Below are positions 41,865 through 50,607 of a stretch of DNA of 64,000 nt, in pieces; positions within the stretch are counted from its first letter, which is position 1; each line of letters starts with the position of its first letter. Source of the DNA: Methanomicrobia archaeon (GTDB lineage: Archaea > Methanobacteriota_B > Thermococci > Methanofastidiosales > NM3); the NCBI GenBank assembly GCA_030603445.1, contig JAUVXU010000009.1:5982-69981 (forward strand), given 5' to 3'. The translations under genes and the position numbers were made by a program. The notes below the pieces were generated by a model. The model had not been told where the DNA came from, did not search any database, and saw only the letters and a program-made list of their open reading frames with translations.

Positions 41865-43304
41865 ATGGAATTTAACATACTTGATATGGTAAGTTACATT
41901 TCGAAAACCAAAATAAGCAAGTTGCTTATAAAAAAATTATCTTATTATGATGAAAAGAGCAATGAAAGAAGAATAGAGAAAATTTTGAAGTACTATGTCG
42001 GAGAGAAAACGAATCTTGACATAACATGCAGGGCCTATTATCCTCTTGTAAAAAAAGTGATACAAAGCGGAAGACGAAAATTTGGGGCCACCGATGCACA
42101 AATGCGTTCATTTTTCTCATCCTCCATAAAAAGAAAAGGTTTAAGCAATGTGATCTTGAGCATCGCAAATTATGGCATGACAAAACCCCAGATGCTATCG
42201 GCCCCTTTTTTAGTGGTATGGGACATCACTCGAGGATGCAACCTGAAATGCCAACATTGTTACTCATCATCAGGGGTAAGATCTAGCGACGAGCTTCCAA
42301 AAGATAAGGTAATTGACATAATAGATGAATTAGAGCGGGCAGGAGTTGTTGCAATCGCTTTTTCTGGTGGAGAGCCCCTAATGAGGAAGGATTTTTTTGA
42401 AATCGCCAAATATGCATCCAAAAAGAATATTTATGTTGCAATGGCAACAAATGGAACACTTATAGACCGTAAAATTGCATCAAAAATAAAGCTGGCAGGA
42501 ATAAAATATGTTGAAATATCAATTGATGGGGCAACTCCACTTACCCATGATACGTTTCGTGGCGTCGAAGGTGCTTGGGAACGAGCCGTTGAAGGGATTC
42601 AAAATTGCGTAAAAGAAGGAATCATGACAGCAATGGCAACTACTATAACAAAGAACAATTATAATGAGATTGGAAAAATAATCGATTTTGCAGAAAAATT
42701 AGGCGTGAAAAGATTCTTAGAATTCAATTTTATACCCACAGGAAGAGGTAGATTCACGTGTGCATCAGATCTTACTCCCGAAGAAAGAGAATACATACTC
42801 ACATACCTGTACAAGCGTTCAAAGGATTCGAAAATAGAGATATTCTCAACAGCTCCCCAGTATGCACGTATTGCCATGCAGTCCATAATGCGACAAGGTG
42901 AGGGGGACATGTCATTTTCATTCTATGGGGGGCATGTTAGTGGGGAGATATTAAAGCTTGCAGAGTTTATAAGCGGGTGTGGCGCAGGAAGGCTGTATTG
43001 TGCCATCTCTGCTGAGGGAAAGGTTACACCGTGTGTTTTTCTCCCAATAGAAGCAGGAGATCTAAGAAAAGAACGATTCGAGGATATTTGGAAAAATTCC
43101 AAAATATTACAAATGCTGCGCACTCGAAACAACCTGAAAGGAAATTGTTCTGTTTGTGAATACAAATATGTATGCGGTGGTTGCCGCTCAAGGGCTTATG
43201 GTTATTATGGGGATGTAAACGAATCAGATCCTGGCTGCATAAGAAATCAGGATGCATTCGATAAGATATGTGAAAAAAATGTGATAAAAGAAGGGAAGAA
43301 ATAG
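41865..43304 (+). CDS. Radical SAM protein with SPASM domain
   Basis: A 479-residue protein. The N-terminal 115 residues are a helical region with no family I recognise. The radical SAM barrel has C125-x3-C129-x2-C132 (CNLKCQHC) and FSGGEPLMRKD. The C-terminal SPASM domain carries about eight cysteines (CGAGRLYC, VTPCVF, NCSVCEYKYVCGGCRSRAYG, DPGC) for auxiliary Fe-S clusters. Such enzymes mature peptides (sactipeptides, PQQ-like) or make heme (AhbD). No precursor peptide or heme gene is visible nearby, so the substrate is open. GGTGG precedes the ATG. Confidence 0.85.
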   Translation: MEFNILDMVSYISKTKISKLLIKKLSYYDEKSNERRIEKILKYYVGEKTNLDITCRAYYPLVKKVIQSGRRKFGATDAQMRSFFSSSIKRKGLSNVILSIANYGMTKPQMLSAPFLVVWDITRGCNLKCQHCYSSSGVRSSDELPKDKVIDIIDELERAGVVAIAFSGGEPLMRKDFFEIAKYASKKNIYVAMATNGTLIDRKIASKIKLAGIKYVEISIDGATPLTHDTFRGVEGAWERAVEGIQNCVKEGIMTAMATTITKNNYNEIGKIIDFAEKLGVKRFLEFNFIPTGRGRFTCASDLTPEEREYILTYLYKRSKDSKIEIFSTAPQYARIAMQSIMRQGEGDMSFSFYGGHVSGEILKLAEFISGCGAGRLYCAISAEGKVTPCVFLPIEAGDLRKERFEDIWKNSKILQMLRTRNNLKGNCSVCEYKYVCGGCRSRAYGYYGDVNESDPGCIRNQDAFDKICEKNVIKEGKK

Positions 43305-43334
43305 AAAATATACTGGGACTTCTCGCTAATTTAG

Positions 43335-44474
43335 CTAGAAACCTAGATTTTTGAAAAATCCCTTTTTCTCTTCTGCAGGTGTTTTTCCAAAAGAGTCCCC
43401 GAGCTTGCGTATAAGGTCTTTTTGTTCCTCAGAAAGAGATGTTGGTATATCAATAAAAATGCGGACATGCTGATCCCCCCGCCTGCCCGTGCGCAAATCC
43501 GGCATGCCTTTCCCCTTAAGCCGTAGCACTTTTCCATGCCGGGTGCCTGCTGGTATTTTCATCTGCACCTTTCCATCTATGGTATTTACTGTAATAGTAT
43601 CTCCAAGTGTAGCTTGAGGAAATGAGATTATTTGATCATATAAAAGCTCAGTCCCCTCACGGTAAAAATTAGAATCATTCTTTATATGTACAACGATGTA
43701 CAAATCTCCTGAAGGCCCGCCTGTCGTGCTGGGATTACCTTCCCCAGGTATCCTAATATGCGATCCATCCTCTATCCCTGCAGGTATTTTTACCTTGATC
43801 TTCTTTTTGCCACGAACACTTCCCTTCCCTCTGCATTTTAAGCATGGATCGTTGATTATTTGGCCAGAGCCATGGCATGAATCACAAGTAGTAATTGTGG
43901 CGAACTGCCCGAAAGGCGTAGCTCGTACTTTTTGTACCTGGCCAGATCCATTGCACGTGTGGCAAGTGGAAGGTGACGATCCGCTCTTGGAACGAGAGCC
44001 TTTGCACTCGGGGCATACAACCATTTTTTCCATATTTATTGTACGCTCAATGCTATCAAATGCATTTTTTAGGCTTATGGTGATATCATAACGAAGGTCA
44101 TTTCCTTTTTTGGGGCCAGTCCTTCTACTGCGCCTGTTTCCCCCAAAAAACATGTTGAAAATGGATCCACCAAAGTCACCGAATATATCTTCTACGTCTT
44201 GATAGTGGGTGAAGTCTGACCACTGAAATCCTCCTGCTCCCTGATTAAAGACGCCAGAATGTCCAAATTGATCATAGCGCGCTCGTTTGTCCTTGTCCAT
44301 TAGCACCTCATACGCTTCGGATACCTCTTTGAACTTTTCTTCTGCATCACTTTTAGTATCTGGATTGAGATCGGGGTGATGTTTGCGTGCAAGCTCCCTA
44401 TAAGATTTCTTTATCTTCGCATCGGTTGCATCCTTAGTTACCCCAAGGATTTCATAGTAGTCCCTCTTTGTCAA
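43335..44474 (-). CDS. dnaJ: Chaperone DnaJ (Hsp40)
   Basis: A 379-residue type I J-protein. It has a J domain with HPD in ARKHHPDLNP, a Gly/Phe-rich linker, four zinc-finger repeats (CPECKGSR, CHTCNGSG, CDSCHGSG, CLKCRGKG) at about 145-215, and two substrate-binding beta domains. It stimulates the ATPase of DnaK encoded 22 bases upstream. The grpE-dnaK-dnaJ set is absent from many hyperthermophilic archaea and was acquired from bacteria in mesophilic ones. Confidence 0.97.
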   Translation of the reverse strand: MTKRDYYEILGVTKDATDAKIKKSYRELARKHHPDLNPDTKSDAEEKFKEVSEAYEVLMDKDKRARYDQFGHSGVFNQGAGGFQWSDFTHYQDVEDIFGDFGGSIFNMFFGGNRRSRRTGPKKGNDLRYDITISLKNAFDSIERTINMEKMVVCPECKGSRSKSGSSPSTCHTCNGSGQVQKVRATPFGQFATITTCDSCHGSGQIINDPCLKCRGKGSVRGKKKIKVKIPAGIEDGSHIRIPGEGNPSTTGGPSGDLYIVVHIKNDSNFYREGTELLYDQIISFPQATLGDTITVNTIDGKVQMKIPAGTRHGKVLRLKGKGMPDLRTGRRGDQHVRIFIDIPTSLSEEQKDLIRKLGDSFGKTPAEEKKGFFKNLGF

Positions 44475-44496
44475 TTACTTCACCAAAACGCATTAC

Positions 44497-46317
44497 TTAT
44501 TGGTCTTCGTCAACAACCGTATAGTCGGCGTCTACAACATCGTCTTTTTTTGGTACATCTTCAGGGGATTCAGCCTGCTCTTGTTGTGCTTGCTGTTGAT
44601 AGAGTTCAGCAGACACTTCATAAAGAGCGTTGGTAAGCTCCTCTGATGCAGTTTTCATCTCTTCTACATTCTCGCTTGCAAGTTTGGATTTTAGCACATC
44701 TATCTTGTTGTTGATGTTTTCTTTCTTTGATGCATCTATCTTGTCCCCAAGCTCATTGAGGGTCTTTTCGCTAGTGTAAATAAGGGCGTCAGCATTGTTG
44801 CATGCTTCCACAAGTTCCTTTCGTTTCGTATCCTCCTCTGAATACTTCTCGGAATCTTTGACCATATTATCAATTTCCTCTTCGCTAAGGCCAGAGGAAG
44901 ACTTTATCGTTATAGCCTGTTCCTTTCCCGTGCCCAAGTCTTTTGCATTTACGTTAAGAATTCCATTTGCATCCAGATTAAAGGTAACATCGATTTGAGG
45001 AACTCCCCTTGGCGCTGGAGGTATGCCGATTAGTTGGAATCTGCCCAATGATGTGTTATCATTAGCCATTTGCCGTTCTCCTTGTAGAACATGGATCTCC
45101 ACTGAAGTTTGGCTGTCGGCTGCTGTAGAAAATATTTGCGATTTTTTCGTTGGTATGGTAGTATTTCGTTCAATTAGTTTAGTAAATATACTGCCAAGTG
45201 TCTCAATCCCAAGTGATAGGGGGGTCACATCAAGAAGCAGCACATCTTTTACTTCTCCAGCTAGTACTCCTCCCTGAATGGCTGCGCCCATAGCAACACA
45301 TTCGTCAGGATTAATGTTCTTGAAAGGTTCTTTGGCAAAGTATTTTTTAATGAGGTCGCGCACTGCTGGAGCACGTGTCTGCCCACCTACAAGAAGGATC
45401 TTGTCGATTTTTTCTGGCTCTATCTTGGCATCGGCCATGGCCTTTCGTATGGGGGTCAAAGTTCGTTCCAGAAGATCCTCTGTAAGCTTTTCAAGCTTTG
45501 ACCTTGTCAAAGTAATGTCAATATTTTTAGGGATATTTCCCTCCATGGCTATGAATGGCAAATTGATATTTGTTTGCATAAGTGTTGAAAGCTCTATTTT
45601 TGCCTTCTCTGCGGCATCATATATGCGCTGAAGAGCGACTCGGTCATTTGAGAGATCTGTTCCTGAATCTTTTTTGAATTCCTCTATGATCCAGTTGCTA
45701 ATGCGTTTATCCCAGTCATCCCCGCCAAGGCGCGTGTCACCGGATGTAGATTTCACTTCAAATATTCCTTCGCCCATCTCAAGAATTGAAACATCAAATG
45801 TTCCTCCTCCAAGGTCGTAGACAAGAATGGTCTGATCATTTGCATCGTTAAGCCCATATGCAAGAGTTGATGCCGTAGGTTCATTTATTATACGAAGTAC
45901 GTTAAGCCCTGCTATCTGGCCTGCATCTTTTGTGCCTTGTCTCTGAGCATCATTAAAATAAGCAGGAACTGTTACAACTGCATCAGTTATTTTTTCTCCA
46001 AGATAATTCTCAGCATCAGCTTTAAGCTTAGCAAGGATCATCGCAGATATTTCCTGGGGAGTATAATCCTTGTCATCAATTTTAATCTTCTTGTTAGTTC
46101 CGATTAACCTCTTTATTGAACTAATTGTTTTATCTGGATTGGTAACAGCTTGCCTTTTTGCAATTGAACCGACCAATCGTTCATCGCCTTTGAAAGCGAT
46201 AACTGATGGCGTAGTTCTTTCCCCTTCTGCATTAGGAATAACAGTGGGTTTTCCTCCTTCCACAATAGCCATGCACGAATTTGTAGTGCCAAGATCAATA
46301 CCTAAAACTTTACCCAT
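44497..46317 (-). CDS. dnaK: Chaperone DnaK (Hsp70)
   Basis: An Hsp70 of about 606 residues. The N-terminal ATPase shows [23 protein letters not shown] and [11 protein letters not shown]; the substrate domain has [11 protein letters not shown] at its junction; and the C-terminal lid ends in an acidic, Gln-rich tail (YQQQAQQEQ ... [12 protein letters not shown]) typical of the bacterial family. ATG 46317 starts [10 protein letters not shown] and is preferred to 46326. It overlaps the grpE end by eight bases, in operon order grpE-dnaK-dnaJ. Confidence 0.97.
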   Translation of the reverse strand: MGKVLGIDLGTTNSCMAIVEGGKPTVIPNAEGERTTPSVIAFKGDERLVGSIAKRQAVTNPDKTISSIKRLIGTNKKIKIDDKDYTPQEISAMILAKLKADAENYLGEKITDAVVTVPAYFNDAQRQGTKDAGQIAGLNVLRIINEPTASTLAYGLNDANDQTILVYDLGGGTFDVSILEMGEGIFEVKSTSGDTRLGGDDWDKRISNWIIEEFKKDSGTDLSNDRVALQRIYDAAEKAKIELSTLMQTNINLPFIAMEGNIPKNIDITLTRSKLEKLTEDLLERTLTPIRKAMADAKIEPEKIDKILLVGGQTRAPAVRDLIKKYFAKEPFKNINPDECVAMGAAIQGGVLAGEVKDVLLLDVTPLSLGIETLGSIFTKLIERNTTIPTKKSQIFSTAADSQTSVEIHVLQGERQMANDNTSLGRFQLIGIPPAPRGVPQIDVTFNLDANGILNVNAKDLGTGKEQAITIKSSSGLSEEEIDNMVKDSEKYSEEDTKRKELVEACNNADALIYTSEKTLNELGDKIDASKKENINNKIDVLKSKLASENVEEMKTASEELTNALYEVSAELYQQQAQQEQAESPEDVPKKDDVVDADYTVVDEDQ

Positions 46318-46831
46318 TTTTCTCACTATCCTCTTCAGATTTTTGTTTTTTTACTTTAACTCTAGAATGCCTCATGACTTTATTTTTGTATATGTATCCT
46401 TTTTGGAACTCCTCGCATACTATCTCTTTGTCCCCATCAGAACCATTGTCCATGATAAGCGCCTCATGGTAATAAGGGTCAAAGTTCTTGCCGACACATT
46501 CTATCTCTTCAATTCCCTCTTCAAACAGTAGTTTTTGGAGTTGTTTGTATATCATATCGAATCCTTTAGCATATTCGGCAGGGACCTTGTCAACACCTTC
46601 TGCTAAAAGGGACCTTTCAAAATTATCCTTTATATCTAAAAGCTTCATAAGTATGCCCTCGTTTGCAAAGGTTAATATATTTTTATTATCACGTTCGACA
46701 CGTTTTTTAAAGTTCTCAAAGTCCGCCTGAGTCCGCTGCATCGTATTTAGATAGTCTTCAATTACAGCTTCTTTTTCTTCAAGCTTTCCTTTTAGCCCCT
46801 TTATTTGCTCCTTATAAGATTTCTTTGTCAT
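46310..46831 (-). CDS. grpE: Nucleotide exchange factor GrpE
   Basis: A protein of about 173 residues. A long N-terminal coiled coil (to about residue 60; [16 protein letters not shown] marks the family) is followed by the four-helix bundle and the beta wing ([37 protein letters not shown]). It releases ADP from DnaK. The frame also offers ATG 46849; MTKKSYKEQ at 46831 is the more usual beginning, though neither has a strong ribosome site. A TATA-like box CTTTTTATATC lies at about 46886-46896. Confidence 0.94.
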   Translation of the reverse strand: MTKKSYKEQIKGLKGKLEEKEAVIEDYLNTMQRTQADFENFKKRVERDNKNILTFANEGILMKLLDIKDNFERSLLAEGVDKVPAEYAKGFDMIYKQLQKLLFEEGIEEIECVGKNFDPYYHEALIMDNGSDGDKEIVCEEFQKGYIYKNKVMRHSRVKVKKQKSEEDSEKNG

Positions 46832-47003
46832 AGAGCATCCTCTCATCATAATAAAAAGTTAAGTTAATAAAATGTGAATTTATTCCGATATAAAAAGTTT
46901 TCGGTTGTAGTGCTTGGTTGCATAAATTAAACAAATCATTTATATTTTATGAACTGTATAATTATATTATTGGATAATTTTTTAAGTAAAGGAGTGTCTT
47001 GTC

Positions 47004-47936
47004 TTGGGTGAGTATCAGCATGTTTTTGGTCCTATTTTTTCTCGCAGGCTGGGATTATCTTTGGGGATTAGCCCTATTACAGGTAAATCTTGTAGCTGTT
47101 CTTGTATATATTGTCAACTTGGACGAACAAAATCATTATCAATGGAAAGAAAGAGCTTTTTTCCTGTAAAAGATATTATTAATGAGTTTAAAGATTACTT
47201 GTCACAAGGTGCAGACTTTGATACGGTTACAATTGTGGGCGAGGGTGAGCCAACTTTATCTTTGGATTTAAAAGAGCTTATAATGGAATTGAAGAAATAT
47301 ACTGATAAGCCGATTGCTGTTATTACAAACGGAACTTTAATGATCAATGAAAGCGTAAGAGAAGCTCTTTTTGAAGCAGATATCGTCTTACCATCTCTTG
47401 ATGCTTTTAATGAATTATCATTCAGAGAGATAAATAGGCCGCATGAAGATGCCACCTTTGCTAATTTAGTTAACGGGTTGAAGGAATTTTCTAATAATTA
47501 TTCTGGACAACTTTGGCTAGAAGTAATGCTAGTAAAAGATGTCAATGATGGGGAGGCAGACTTAATAGCAATTAAAAAGATTATTGATGATATTAATTGT
47601 GATAAGGTCTATATTAATACCCCTGTTAGACCACCTGCAGAAGGATTTGTTAAAGAACCAACTAAAGATACGGTGGAAATGGCCATTGAAATATTAGGTG
47701 GTATTAGTCTTGATAATTTGGTTACGGGCACTTTTTATAGTAATATAGAAGATGATTATGAGGCAGTTCTTGCAATTATTAAAAGACACCCTATGAATCA
47801 ATATGAAATAAGAGAATTTTTAAAAAGCAGAAATTGCTCTAAAAAACAAGAGATTGACGTATTTAAACAACTTGAAAGTAACAATGAATTAGATATAGTG
47901 CGTTTTAAAAATTGTAGTAATTATAGGTATAAATAA
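47004..47936 (+). CDS. Radical SAM protein (COG0731-like), possibly foreign
   Basis: A 310-residue radical SAM enzyme with the cluster motif CSCSCIYCQLG (CX3CX2C) near residue 35, VTIVGEGEPTL, NRPHE, and a C-terminal winged-helix-like tail (NQYEIREFLKSRNCS). The family includes uncharacterised bacterial proteins. The likely start is TTG, with AAAGGAG about nine bases upstream. Isoleucine is mostly ATT here while neighbours favour ATA, and the gene looks more AT-rich at third positions, both signs of recent transfer. It lies between grpE and DUF2117 and has no obvious partner. Confidence 0.8.
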   Translation: MGEYQHVFGPIFSRRLGLSLGISPITGKSCSCSCIYCQLGRTKSLSMERKSFFPVKDIINEFKDYLSQGADFDTVTIVGEGEPTLSLDLKELIMELKKYTDKPIAVITNGTLMINESVREALFEADIVLPSLDAFNELSFREINRPHEDATFANLVNGLKEFSNNYSGQLWLEVMLVKDVNDGEADLIAIKKIIDDINCDKVYINTPVRPPAEGFVKEPTKDTVEMAIEILGGISLDNLVTGTFYSNIEDDYEAVLAIIKRHPMNQYEIREFLKSRNCSKKQEIDVFKQLESNNELDIVRFKNCSNYRYK

Positions 47937-47940
47937 TTTA

Positions 47941-49002
47941 TTAATACTTTTTAAGTTGCACTATCTTATCTTCCAAAAATGAGTTTAATTTATCTTTTAA
48001 CGTATCAAATGGGATATCAAGTTTCAAATTACTATTAAAAATTATATCATAGACTGCTTCACCAACTGCATCGTCGTGTTCTACCTCCACTACCACGGAC
48101 CCAGGGAAGAAACGTTCTTTGATTATCAATTTGTCCCAATCCCCATCTGTGATAGCATACACGGGCATGCTAAAACGATACAATATGTCACCAACTATGC
48201 GCGAGGTATCATCACCCACAGCAACTGCACCCTCGCAATGCCTTGTTAGATCGTATACATCTGCAGCACAATGATTGACAAATGCAACGCCTTTTCCCTC
48301 CTTCCTAGTGACGCGGGGGCATATTGAATCGTCACGTAATTGCTGTGTAGAACAGCACTTTGCGGTAAGTAAATTGATTTTTCCAAGTTTCTCTAATCCA
48401 TGTTCCTTAACCTCTAACCCAGATGTTGTTATTATATTACCCTCATTTGTGGATATTGTAACATTCTCGGAAGTTGCCTTGCCTATTATAAGATTATTAC
48501 ATAACACAAAATCCCCTACTTCACACGCCTGAAGATGGCGCGTGGTAAGATTATTTTCAAAGGAAAATAGTTTTGAAGGAGAAATAGCGTTGCCTTGTAC
48601 AAATCCAAGTTCTTCCAAAGATTTTATTATTTCATCATGAAACTTTCCTTGCCACACCACATACATTCCGGTTCTGCAATCAACATGCATTACAGGGATT
48701 GAAAGTTTTGCATTATCTAAGATTATTCGAACAAAACTTTGGCCCGAGAATTCACTTTTTGGATATATGACTATCATAAGCGCGTCGCATTCAATGGATT
48801 CGCGTATAACTTTTCCCGGAAGGTCTGGTATCGAAATAACATTTTCTAAATTATGGTCATATGCGGCCGTGCGGCCCATGGTGCCCGCCTGGTAAAAACT
48901 AGCTTCAGGAATAAGGTCTATTATTCTTTTTGCATATCCTTTATCAAAGACTTCGGGGCCATGAAAAAGAACTGCAAATTTATTCCCTATATAATGTTTC
49001 AT
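47941..49002 (-). CDS. DUF2117 family archaeal protein
   Basis: A protein of about 353 residues of DUF2117, known mainly from methanogens and relatives and without known function. Landmarks are FAVLFHGPEVFDKGYAKRII near the start, PVMHVDCRTGMYVVWQG, a cysteine pair region KCCSTQQLRDDSICPRV, and GKGVAFVNHCAADVYDLT followed by AVGDDTSRIVGDILYR. The cysteines and histidines suggest a cofactor. The longer frame (49101) adds 33 non-conserved residues; MKHYIGNKFAVLF at 49002 is the natural start. It overlaps the upstream TPR gene by 23 bases, so the two are coupled. Confidence 0.8.
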   Translation of the reverse strand: MKHYIGNKFAVLFHGPEVFDKGYAKRIIDLIPEASFYQAGTMGRTAAYDHNLENVISIPDLPGKVIRESIECDALMIVIYPKSEFSGQSFVRIILDNAKLSIPVMHVDCRTGMYVVWQGKFHDEIIKSLEELGFVQGNAISPSKLFSFENNLTTRHLQACEVGDFVLCNNLIIGKATSENVTISTNEGNIITTSGLEVKEHGLEKLGKINLLTAKCCSTQQLRDDSICPRVTRKEGKGVAFVNHCAADVYDLTRHCEGAVAVGDDTSRIVGDILYRFSMPVYAITDGDWDKLIIKERFFPGSVVVEVEHDDAVGEAVYDIIFNSNLKLDIPFDTLKDKLNSFLEDKIVQLKKY

Positions 49003-49558
49003 AGAATCGCTTTCGTTCTTTTGACCACTTTGCATCATCCTTCTCTCCTTTATCGTCCCAGTACTGTGAGTTCTTACTCCAAGCTTTTTGTGGCAATTCA
49101 TACTCTTTTGTAGGTTTTCCTAATGCATAACGAAGTTCTGCCGCATGCTCAAATGCGTCAGCTGCCAGAAAATAATTTCCAAGTTTTTCTTGTAAGAATC
49201 CAATATCCTCATAGCATTCTAAAGCATCCTTGAGTGCACCGTCCATCTCAAACTTGAATGCTAGTTCATAACTGAAAAAAAGGGATGTTGGGATGTCCGT
49301 CTTTTCAGAGTAATTTCGTGCTTTTTGCATCAGATCTGCACTTTTGCCGTATTCTCCTATGGAGGCAAGTAGTCTACTAGTATGGCAATATCCATATGCT
49401 GCAAGAAAGTATGAACCTTTTTTTATCTTAAGCTTAGCATAATTTTCCCAGTATTCGATTGCTTTTTCTATTTCTCCAACTTTTTCATACCTTTTCGCTA
49501 TGAATTCGTATTCTCGTGCTTTATAATAAGCATCCTTGTTGACCTTGTCCCATCGCAT
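48980..49558 (-). CDS. TPR/alpha-SNAP-like helical repeat protein
   Basis: A protein of about 192 residues made of paired helices of about 40 residues with TPR-like spacing (AIEYWENYAKLKIKKGSYFLAA, DALECYEDIGFLQEKLGNYF, AADAFEHAAELRY). It resembles soluble SNAP-like solenoids and is probably a protein-binding scaffold. The C-terminal tail is highly charged. ATG 49558 has GGTGG about seven bases upstream; 49576 is possible. It is co-transcribed with DUF2117, which may be its partner. Confidence 0.75.
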   Translation of the reverse strand: MRWDKVNKDAYYKAREYEFIAKRYEKVGEIEKAIEYWENYAKLKIKKGSYFLAAYGYCHTSRLLASIGEYGKSADLMQKARNYSEKTDIPTSLFFSYELAFKFEMDGALKDALECYEDIGFLQEKLGNYFLAADAFEHAAELRYALGKPTKEYELPQKAWSKNSQYWDDKGEKDDAKWSKERKRFYETLYRE

Positions 49559-49881
49559 AAGAAGCCACCAACACAAGACATAAATTTGTGTTATTTTTAA
49601 AGATTATGGTATTAGATAAAATTTTTAATATATTCGCATTGAATTAGAATTTTAATAAACTAACATTAGGTTGACCGTGTCTTATCATCCTTGATATATT
49701 TTTGTGTCATTTATCATGTTTTATAGTTATTTTTTCTTTAATTTTGGGATAATTTATCAAAAAAAATAAAATATTCATATATATTTAACAATTATAAATT
49801 TATTGATATTTTAATGGTTTACATGTATATGATTATATAAAACTCAATACACAAAAATATCTAATATTTATGTCAAGAAAA

Positions 49882-49891
49882 CTATTTATAC
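49882..49891 (+). promoter_or_regulatory. TATA box of the candidate ncRNA
   Basis: CTATTTATAC, centred about 27 bases before the G at 49914, where a seven-pair helix of the candidate RNA begins. No open frame follows on this strand. Confidence 0.6.
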
Positions 49892-49913
49892 TCTGTTTGT
49901 ATATGTACTTTTA

Positions 49914-50126
49914 GCAACGGCATATGGGAGTGACAGGACAGGCTTGTACCGTTCCTGAAGCGTCGATCATATGTGTTTCATGAGCAGAAATGCAAAAAAA
50001 CTGCCAGTTTCGAAAGAAAGGAAGCGGGGGACTGTTGCACGAGCCAGTACCTGAAAAGAAAAGGTGAATGTACTGAACAAACACCTTCGAATCCAACTCT
50101 GTTGGAGGTGCTGACTCACCTTTTTT
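49914..50126 (+). ncRNA. Candidate structured non-coding RNA (unknown family)
   Basis: A GC-richer island of about 213 bases in a very AT-rich gap, with its own TATA box and a final U-tract. A closing helix pairs 49914-49920 (GCAACGG) with 50032-50038 (CTGTTGC). Inside it are CAGGA/TCCTG (49934-49938 with 49953-49957) and GCAG/CTGC (49984-49987 with 50001-50004). The 3' domain nests AAAAGGTGA/TCACCTTTT (50059-50067 with 50116-50124), CACCT/AGGTG (50082-50086 with 50106-50110) and CCAAC/GTTGG (50093-50097 with 50101-50105), then T6. CAGTAC/GTACTG (50045-50050 with 50070-50075) would compete with or knot the terminal helix. I could not match it to SRP RNA, RNase P RNA or a known riboswitch. Confidence 0.55.
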
Positions 50127-50607
50127 ATTAGGCTAGTGTTAACATATGGTTTTATAATTTTAGATATTTTTATAAATCTAAAATATGTCTTATATTTTCC
50201 TCTTAAACTCGTTGCATTGAACAAAAGTCAATATGGGAATATTAGATTATATAATAAATTCAAAAACAAAATTTACGTCCATATAGAAGTAAAAAAAGGT
50301 AGGGTTATAGGAGGTATATGTTATTATTTTATATGTTTATATTGCCCTACCCTTTCTTGATGCCACTGCTAGCTTTTTTGTAAAATATAATAAGGTATTG
50401 TAACAATTAATATGAAATCGTGCCACTTTTATTCTTAATTAAATTAAGTTTAAGTGTTAACAATGCCCCAAAAAGTATAAGATTATATATGTATTAGCTA
50501 CAGTAGTGTAATTAGACGTAGGATTTGTCATAGTCCTTAAATATTATTGGCAGATAATAATTTATATTCTCCCTATGAACAAATAACATCTCTATAAGGT
50601 GATATGT
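50127..50607. other. AT-rich non-coding stretch with two inverted repeats
   Basis: No convincing gene. ATTTTAGAT/ATCTAAAAT (50157-50165 and 50176-50184) is a perfect nine-pair hairpin in AT-rich DNA. GGTAGGG/CCCTACC (50298-50304 and 50345-50351) encloses a GGAGGT sequence and a 21-codon hydrophobic frame (50318-50383). The last part holds the apgM promoter region and an AGGTGAT ribosome site at 50597-50603. Confidence 0.4.

Noticed and set aside
49911-50096. 61-codon minus-strand frame ending in a cysteine-rich tail, considered as a peptide precursor
   Set aside because: It coincides with the structured RNA candidate, starts with TTG without a ribosome site, and has no family-like features; the folding pattern on the plus strand explains the GC content better.
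50082-50110. CTTCGAATCC in the ncRNA as a tRNA T-arm
   Set aside because: The flanking bases do not pair as a T-stem; they pair with AGGTG and GTTGG in a long hairpin instead.
50136-50360. 74-codon plus-strand frame starting with GTG
   Set aside because: No ribosome binding site, low-complexity AT-driven composition, and it runs through two inverted repeats.
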